Source: Streptomyces sp. IMTB 2501 (lineage in GTDB: Bacteria; Actinomycetota; Actinomycetes; Streptomycetales; Streptomycetaceae). From it: 64,000 nt of DNA. Location of the stretch: assembly GCF_001953885.1 (NCBI RefSeq), contig NZ_MQUS01000011.1, forward strand, positions 1-64,000, read 5' to 3'. Positions 58,982 to 64,000 of this stretch are shown here, one piece after another. The notes under the pieces were generated by a model, which worked only from the letters and a program-made list of their open reading frames with translations, had not been told where the DNA came from and did no database searches. A program made the position numbers and the translations under genes. Every line of letters begins with the position of its first letter. Position 1 is the first letter of the stretch.

Positions 58982-60526
58982 ATGCCCAGTGCAGAGATGA
59001 CGCCCGCGAGCACGCACGAGCCCGAGCCGGTGCGGCCCGGCGCGGCAGAACCGGTGCGGCCGACCGGTGAGGATGAGATCGCTCGGGCCGGCAGTGAGCT
59101 GATCGGCGGTCCGCTCGGGCGGCGCGCCCTGCTTGGGACCTCCTGGTGGACCCCCGTACGGGTCGTCGCGCTCGTGGCGATCGGCATGTTCGCCCTCGGC
59201 ATGGTCCAGAAGCTGCCCTGCTACGACAGCTCCTGGTTCTTCGGCGCGAGCAGCCAGTACACGCATGCCTGTTACTCGGACATCCCGCACCTCTACCAGG
59301 GCCGAGGATTCGCCGACCATCTTGTGCCGTACTTCGACAAGCTCCCGGACGACATGTCGGGCGGCATGGGTTACCTCGAATACCCGGTGCTGACCGGTGT
59401 GTTCATGGAGGTGGCCTCCTGGCTGACCCCGCACAGCGGCGGCATCCAGCACCAGGAGCAGTGGTACTGGTTCGTCAACGCCGCAATGCTGATGGTGTGC
59501 GCGGTCATCATCGCCGTCTGCGTGGCCCGCACCCACCGCCGGCGCCCTTGGGACGCCCTCCTCGTCGCTCTGGCACCCGCCTTTGTGCTGACCGCGACTG
59601 TCAACTGGGACCTGCTGGCCGTGGCGCTCACGGCCGCCGGGATGCTGATGTGGTCCCGGAGCCGTCCGGTCGCCTTCGGTGTCCTCCTGGGCCTCGCCAC
59701 GGCCGCCAAGCTCTATCCCGTGTTCCTGCTCGGCCCGTTGTTCGTGCTGTGCTGGCGGGCCGGCAAGTGGCGGGAGTTCGGCCAGGCCGTGGCCGGCACC
59801 GCGATCGCCTGGTTCGTGGTGAACGCACCGGTGATGCTCTTCGCCTTCCAGGGCTGGTCGAAGTTCTACACGTTCAGCCAGGAACGCGGCGTCGACTTCG
59901 GTTCGTTCTGGCTGATCTGGGCGCAGAACTCCAGCAACCCGCCCAGCACCGGCTTCGTGAACACCGCCGCCATGGTGCTGGTGGTGCTGTGCCTCCTCGG
60001 CATCGCAGCGCTGACGTTCACTGCCCCGCGCCGGCCGCGCTTCGCCCAGCTGGCCTTCCTGGTCGTGGCGGCCTTCATCCTCACCAACAAGGTCTACTCC
60101 CCGCAGTACGTCCTGTGGTTGGTGCCGCTCGCGGTCCTGGCCCGGCCCAAGTGGCGGGACTTCCTGATCTGGCAGGCGGGTGAGATCGCGTACTTCCTGG
60201 GCATCTGGATGTACCTCGCCTACACGACCAGCGGAGACGCCCACAAGGGACTGCCGACGCACGGCTATCACTGGGCCATCGTGCTGCACCTGGCGGGCAC
60301 GCTGTACCTGTGCGCCGTCGTCGTACGGGACATCCTCATGCCGGAGCGGGACGTGGTGCGCCGGTCGGGCGACGACGACCCCTCGGGTGGGGTGCTCGAC
60401 GGTGCGCAGGATGTCTTCGTGCTCGGCGCGGCAGCCCATCCGCCGCGGCATGCCGCCCACATCGACGTGCCTCAGGTGGACTGGGGCAGGCCGCTCCCGT
60501 CCTCCCCCGAGAGCCGTTCGCTCTGA
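58982..60526 (+). CDS. GT87/DUF2029-type polyprenyl-sugar glycosyltransferase
   Basis: A 514-residue multi-span membrane protein with about ten helices. First helix VRVVALVAIGMFALGMV near 55, then an extracytoplasmic loop with YDSSWF and YLEYPVLTG, and GLATAAKLYPVFLLGPL. This is the layout of GT-C mannosyl/arabinosyl transferases (GT87) that use lipid-linked sugars. The position after a class A PBP mirrors Rv0051 after ponA1. Start: ATG 58982, with a slightly earlier ATG at 58973 also possible. C-terminal 60 residues are cytoplasmic and acidic. Confidence 0.82.
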   Translation: MPSAEMTPASTHEPEPVRPGAAEPVRPTGEDEIARAGSELIGGPLGRRALLGTSWWTPVRVVALVAIGMFALGMVQKLPCYDSSWFFGASSQYTHACYSDIPHLYQGRGFADHLVPYFDKLPDDMSGGMGYLEYPVLTGVFMEVASWLTPHSGGIQHQEQWYWFVNAAMLMVCAVIIAVCVARTHRRRPWDALLVALAPAFVLTATVNWDLLAVALTAAGMLMWSRSRPVAFGVLLGLATAAKLYPVFLLGPLFVLCWRAGKWREFGQAVAGTAIAWFVVNAPVMLFAFQGWSKFYTFSQERGVDFGSFWLIWAQNSSNPPSTGFVNTAAMVLVVLCLLGIAALTFTAPRRPRFAQLAFLVVAAFILTNKVYSPQYVLWLVPLAVLARPKWRDFLIWQAGEIAYFLGIWMYLAYTTSGDAHKGLPTHGYHWAIVLHLAGTLYLCAVVVRDILMPERDVVRRSGDDDPSGGVLDGAQDVFVLGAAAHPPRHAAHIDVPQVDWGRPLPSSPESRSL

Positions 60527-60551
60527 GCGAACGCATCGTCGGAAGATCATG

Positions 60552-60590
60552 GAGAAGGCCGTACACGAGCGATGCGTGTACGGCCTTCTC
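60552..60590. terminator. bidirectional terminator between GT87 gene and racemase gene
   Basis: Fifteen-bp perfect stem (60552-60566 with 60576-60590), 9-base loop, between converging genes. Confidence 0.88.
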
Positions 60591-60629
60591 GCTGTCCTGG
60601 GCCGGCTCAGCGGTTCACGAGCCGGCCGA

Positions 60630-61661
60630 TCAGCGGTCCACGATCCGGTCGAACTGCGTGGTGGTGTGCCGCAGATGGGCCACCAGCTCGTCGCCGACCT
60701 TTGGCTCGGGGGCGTCCGACGGGACGAAAAGGATCGACACCTGCATGTGTGGCGGCTCGGCGAACCAGCGCTGCTTGCCGCCCCAGACGAATGGAGAAAG
60801 GTTCCGGTTGACCGTGGCGAGGCCGGCCCGTGCGACGCCCTTGGCGCGCGGCATGACGCCGTGCAGGGCCTTAGGCGCCTCCAGGCCCACCCCATGGGAC
60901 GTTCCGCCCGCCACGACCACCAGGAAGCCGTCGGAGGCCGCCTTCTGCTGCCGGTAGCCGAACCGGTCCCCCTTGGACACGCGCGTGACGTCCAGGACAG
61001 CACCGTGGTACTCGGTGGCCTCGTGATCCCCGAGCCACAGCCGCGTACCGATGCGGGCGCGGAACCGGGTCTGCGGGAACTGCTGCTGGAGGCGGGCGAG
61101 TTCATCGGCCTTGAGATGGCTGACGAACATCGTGTGCAGCGGCAGCCGGGCCGCGCGCAGCCGGTCCATCCAGCCGATGACCTCCTCGACGGCGTCCGAG
61201 CCGTCGGTGCGGTCCAGCGGCAGATGGATGGCGAAGCCCTCCAGCCGGACGTTCTCTATGGCCTGGTGCAGCTGGGGCAGGTCCTGCTCGCTGATGCCGT
61301 GGCGCTTCATCGAGGACATCACCTCGATGACGACACGTGCGCCGACGAGGCCGTACACACCGTCGATCGACGACACCGAGCGCACCACCCGGTCGGGCAG
61401 CGGCACGGGTTCCTCGCCGCGCCGGTACGGCGTCAGCACCAGCAGGTCACCGCTGAAGAAGTCCTTGATGCGCGCGGCTTCGTACGTCGTGCCGACCGCG
61501 AGCAGGTCCGCGCCCAGCCGCGTGGCCTCCTCCGACAGCCGTTCGTGCCCGAAGCCGTAGCCGTTGCCCTTGCAGACCGGGACGAGACCCGGGAACTGCT
61601 CCTGCACGTGCTTGTGGTGCGCCCGCCAGCGCGCGGTGTCGACGTAGAGCGTGAGCGCCAT
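60630..61661 (-). CDS. alanine racemase-like PLP enzyme
   Basis: A 343-residue fold-type III PLP protein with the alanine racemase N-terminal barrel: VDTARWRAHHKHVQ, the PLP Lys in PVCKGNGYGFG and MSSMKRHG. The C-terminal part has RIGTRLWLGD, then an unusual GGTSHGVGLEAPK. It lacks several active-site landmarks I would expect in Alr, including a clear catalytic-Tyr motif, so it may be a relative with another role. It is next to femX (83-base gap), where D-amino acid or peptide-bridge functions would make sense. Start: ATG 61661. Confidence 0.75.
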   Translation of the reverse strand: MALTLYVDTARWRAHHKHVQEQFPGLVPVCKGNGYGFGHERLSEEATRLGADLLAVGTTYEAARIKDFFSGDLLVLTPYRRGEEPVPLPDRVVRSVSSIDGVYGLVGARVVIEVMSSMKRHGISEQDLPQLHQAIENVRLEGFAIHLPLDRTDGSDAVEEVIGWMDRLRAARLPLHTMFVSHLKADELARLQQQFPQTRFRARIGTRLWLGDHEATEYHGAVLDVTRVSKGDRFGYRQQKAASDGFLVVVAGGTSHGVGLEAPKALHGVMPRAKGVARAGLATVNRNLSPFVWGGKQRWFAEPPHMQVSILFVPSDAPEPKVGDELVAHLRHTTTQFDRIVDR

Positions 61662-61744
61662 GGCCGGACCTGGAACCTTTCTCGTGGCTGCGGTGTATCT
61701 GAGATGTGAAAGCTGTGGACCCTATGGAACCAAACGCCCGTGGC

Positions 61745-62866
61745 TCAGCGGCGTGACATGTAGATGTCGAGCGCCTTGTGGAGCAGCTTGTTCAGAGGGA
61801 AGTCCCACTCACCGAGGTACTCGGCGGCCTGGCCGCCGGTGCCGACCTTGAACTGGATCAGGCCGAAGAGGTGGTCCGTCTCGTCCAGCGAATCGGAGAT
61901 GCCGCGCAGGTCGTAGACGGTGGCGCCGAGCGCGTAGGCGTCGCACAGCATCCGCCACTGCATCGCGTTCGAGGGCCGGACCTCGCGGCCGATGTTGTCG
62001 GAGGCGCCGTAGGAGTACCAGACGTGTCCGCCGACGATCAGCATCGTCGCCGCGGACAGGTTCACGCCGTTGTGGCGGGCGAAGTACAGCCGCATCCGGT
62101 TCGGGTCCTCGGTGTTGAGGGCCGTCCACATGCGCTGGAAGTACGACAGCGGGCGGGGCCGGAAGTGGTCGCGCACCGCGGTGATCTCGTACAGCCGCTG
62201 CCACTCGGCCAGATCCTGATAGCCGCCCTGGACGACCTCGACGCCGGCCTTCTCGGCCTTCTTGATGTTGCGGCGCCACAGCTGGTTGAAGTTCTTGTGG
62301 ACCTCGTCCAGGGAACGGTTCGCCAGCGGCACCTGGAAGACATAGCGCGGCTGCACGTCGCCGAAGCCGGCCCCGCCGTCCTCGCCCTGCTGCCAGCCCA
62401 TACGGCGCAGCTTGTCCGCCACCTCGAAGGCGCGCGGCTCGATGAAGTCGGCCTCCATGTCGCGCAGGCGCTTGACGTCCTGGTCCTGGATGCCCTTCTT
62501 GATGGTCTCCGCGTTCCAGCGCCGGATGATCACCGGCGGGCCCATCTTCACGGAGAAGGCGCCCTGCTGCTTCAGGTGCGCCAGCATCGGCTGGATCCAG
62601 TCGTCCAGATTCGGCGCGAACCAGTTGATGACCGGGCCTTCGGGGAGATAGGCGAGGTAACGCTTGATCTTGGGCAGCTGGCGGTAGAGGACCAGGCCCG
62701 CACCGACCATCTCGCCGGTGCGCTCGTCGAACCAGCCGAGGTTCTCCGAGCGCCACTCCGCCTTCACATCGGCCCAGGCCGGGACCTGCATGTGGCTCGC
62801 CGCCGGCAGGCTCTGGATGTAGGCCAGATGCTGCTCGCGGCTGATGGTCCTCAGGGTCAGGCTCAT
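61745..62866 (-). CDS. femX: FemX-type lipid II glycyltransferase
   Basis: A 373-residue FemABX enzyme with two GNAT-like subdomains and a basic helical arm (LWRRNIKKAEKAGVEVV). Landmarks: SHMQVPAWADVKAEW near 22, YLAYLPEGPVINW near 77 and WYSYGASD near 290. FemX adds glycine to lipid II; Streptomyces cross-link peptidoglycan through LL-Dap-Gly (known), and femX of S. coelicolor works in this step. Start: ATG 62866, family-like MSLTLRTISREQHLAYI. Upstream of the racemase-like gene on the same strand. Confidence 0.92.
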   Translation of the reverse strand: MSLTLRTISREQHLAYIQSLPAASHMQVPAWADVKAEWRSENLGWFDERTGEMVGAGLVLYRQLPKIKRYLAYLPEGPVINWFAPNLDDWIQPMLAHLKQQGAFSVKMGPPVIIRRWNAETIKKGIQDQDVKRLRDMEADFIEPRAFEVADKLRRMGWQQGEDGGAGFGDVQPRYVFQVPLANRSLDEVHKNFNQLWRRNIKKAEKAGVEVVQGGYQDLAEWQRLYEITAVRDHFRPRPLSYFQRMWTALNTEDPNRMRLYFARHNGVNLSAATMLIVGGHVWYSYGASDNIGREVRPSNAMQWRMLCDAYALGATVYDLRGISDSLDETDHLFGLIQFKVGTGGQAAEYLGEWDFPLNKLLHKALDIYMSRR

Positions 62867-62975
62867 GTCGGGGCGCTCCTCGGGCTGGTGTGTCCCCATG
62901 GGTACAGGGGCTCCGGCTCTCGCGCCGAAGCCTACTGCGCCGTGCGAGCGCCCCGACTGGGCGTACGGGCCTTAT

Positions 62976-62999
62976 TCCCGGTCTCATGGGCGACCGGGA
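62976..62999 (-). terminator. terminator after the small membrane protein
   Basis: TCCCGGTC pairs with GACCGGGA around eight bases, 44 bases past the stop of the 63044 gene on the - strand. Confidence 0.6.
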
Positions 63000-63043
63000 C
63001 GGTCTATGGGTTCGAAATGGCGTCTGACGACACCGTCCGATGC

Positions 63044-63361
63044 TCAGCGGCTGATGACTCCGCCGAACAGTCCGCCGTGTGCCATGCCGATCAGGAAACC
63101 GACCCCTGCGGCGCCGAGACCCAGGATCAGACCGAAGCGTTGTCGCGTGGTCACGGAGATCCACTGACCGTAGATGCCGACGAGAAGTCCCGCCAGGCCT
63201 GTCCACGAGGTCAGCAGGTGGAGGCTGTGGAAGAAGGACGTGATGAAGGACAGCACGCCCAGGACGAACGTGGCCGCCATCAGGCTGTCCTGAAGCGGAT
63301 GGGGCTTGCCGTCCGTGGCGAAGAGGGAACCGGCGGTGTTGGGATGCAATGCCTGTGCCAT
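63044..63361 (-). CDS. small membrane protein (105 aa)
   Basis: A 105-residue protein with about three membrane helices (SLMAATFVLGVLSFITSFFH, WTGLAGLLVGIYGQW and LILGLGAAGVGFLIGMAHGG) after an N-terminal polar stretch (TDGKPHPLQDS). AGGAGG precedes the ATG at 63361. I do not recognise the family; it is typical of small conserved actinobacterial membrane proteins. Divergent from rpsF. Confidence 0.7.
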   Translation of the reverse strand: MAQALHPNTAGSLFATDGKPHPLQDSLMAATFVLGVLSFITSFFHSLHLLTSWTGLAGLLVGIYGQWISVTTRQRFGLILGLGAAGVGFLIGMAHGGLFGGVISR

Positions 63362-63441
63362 GGGCACCTCCTGCGGAAGGCGGCGCATCGTAGCGCCGCG
63401 CACACCCGTCGTGTACAGATTGGCGGCCTTCACGGCCGGAT

Positions 63442-63471
63442 TTCAACCGGAAGCGGGTGTGCGGGTAGTCT
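63442..63471 (+). promoter_or_regulatory. possible rpsF promoter
   Basis: TTCAAC (63442-63447) and TAGTCT (63466-63471), 18-base spacer. The leader to rpsF would be about 155 bases. Confidence 0.4.
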
Positions 63472-63633
63472 GTACCGTCTGCACCGGTGTCTGCCCAAGC
63501 CTTCCCAGGTAACGCTGCGGGAACCCTCAGGGACCCCCGATTGTCAGTGGTGGCCGATACCGTTGCGCACGCATCACAACCCTCCTGCCACGGAACGACC
63601 GTGGCCGCTGAGTCCAAAGGAGGTGGGTTCCAC

Positions 63634-63924
63634 ATGCGTCACTACGAGGTGATGGTCATCCTCGACCCCGATCTGGAGGAGCGCGCTGTCGCCCCCCTGA
63701 TCGAGAACTTCCTCTCCGTCGTCCGTGAGGGCAGCGGCAAGGTGGAGAAGGTCGACACCTGGGGCCGTCGTCGTCTCGCGTACGAGATCAAGAAGAAGCC
63801 CGAGGGCATCTACTCGGTCATCGACCTGCAGGCCGAGCCTGCGGTCGTCAAGGAGCTCGACCGCCAGATGAACCTGAACGAGTCGGTCCTCCGGACCAAG
63901 GTCCTCCGCCCCGAGACCCACTGA
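63634..63924 (+). CDS. rpsF: ribosomal protein bS6
   Basis: A 96-residue small-subunit protein binding 16S rRNA with bS18: MRHYEVMVILDPDLEER, then WGRRRLAYEIKKKPEGIY and a C-terminal NESVLRTKVLRPE. The start is ATG 63634 with AAAGGAGGTGGG upstream; the 49-residue upstream extension is not family-like. It is the first gene of the usual rpsF-ssb-rpsR-rplI operon, whose rest lies beyond the window. Bases 63925-64000 hold only the spacer. Confidence 0.97.
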   Translation: MRHYEVMVILDPDLEERAVAPLIENFLSVVREGSGKVEKVDTWGRRRLAYEIKKKPEGIYSVIDLQAEPAVVKELDRQMNLNESVLRTKVLRPETH

Positions 63925-64000
63925 GCTTTCCGCTCAGCTGATCTCGGGATTCGAGTAGCAGCAAGCAGCCAGAGCAGCAAACCCGCCGAGAGGTTCCCCC

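Noticed and set aside
58955..61105. 716-codon frame opposite the GT87 gene
   Set aside because: Crosses a perfect terminator and two convincing genes; composition typical of shadows.

Overview
The window comes from a high-GC actinobacterium, almost certainly a Streptomyces chromosome around its replication origin. The evidence is the gene order gyrA-gyrB-dciA-recF-gnd-dnaN-oriC-dnaA-rpmH-rnpA-yidD-yidC-jag-rsmG-parA-parB-trxBA-sigM-murJ, strong G/C bias at third codon positions, frequent GTG starts, Streptomyces-type DnaA boxes, and eight exact copies of the 14-bp Streptomyces parS sequence. The species cannot be named from the sequence alone.

Layout. 1-700: end of an unidentified gene, a TatA paralogue and a small conserved-looking protein. 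838-8252: an accessory segment between an intact tRNA-Ala(UGC) at its right end and a decayed copy of that tRNA's 3' end plus terminator at its left end. It carries galE, a + strand run of redox and carbonyl genes (SDR/FabG, old-yellow-enzyme reductase, methylglyoxal synthase, DJ-1/PfpI, NudC-like NUDIX) and an MmyB-type regulator facing them. 8.4-20.2 kb: an HTH protein, a Ser/Thr kinase, a secreted protein, DLW-39, a glycosyltransferase, a ferredoxin, small hypotheticals and a giant nSTAND NTPase with 14 WD repeats. 20.4-31.4 kb: tRNA-Ile(GAU), a DUF3566 membrane protein, gyrA, gyrB, dciA, recF, gnd and dnaN, all on the - strand. 30.66-31.29 kb: oriC. 31.4-33.5 kb: dnaA on the - strand, divergent from the + strand rpmH to parB block (33.9-39.9 kb). 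40.1-53.9 kb: GNAT, trxA/trxB (with a SigR-type promoter), the anti-sigma/sigM/pseudokinase/murJ/DUF6049 block, pcnA and an MFS transporter. 54-64 kb: ino1 and padR, a class A penicillin-binding protein, a GT87-type glycosyltransferase, an alanine racemase-like protein with femX, a small membrane protein and rpsF.

How the parts work together. The centre is the replication and segregation machine: DnaA loads at the oriC box cluster, DciA is the presumed helicase loader, DnaN and RecF act at the fork and gaps, gyrase manages supercoils, and ParB spreads from the parS sites scattered from 15.6 to 58.9 kb with ParA as partner. RnpA/YidD/YidC/Jag form the usual RNA-processing and membrane-insertion cassette. 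The 42-63 kb part is rich in envelope genes (MurJ with a separate pseudokinase, class A PBP, GT87 enzyme, FemX), and its order resembles the mycobacterial sigM-mviN-pcnA and ino1-padR-ponA1-rpsF neighbourhoods.

The least explained parts are the tRNA-bounded segment at 0.8-8.2 kb, the WD-repeat STAND protein and several perfect inverted repeats that look like operators. All functions are inferred by reading motifs and family resemblance; no database search was run.
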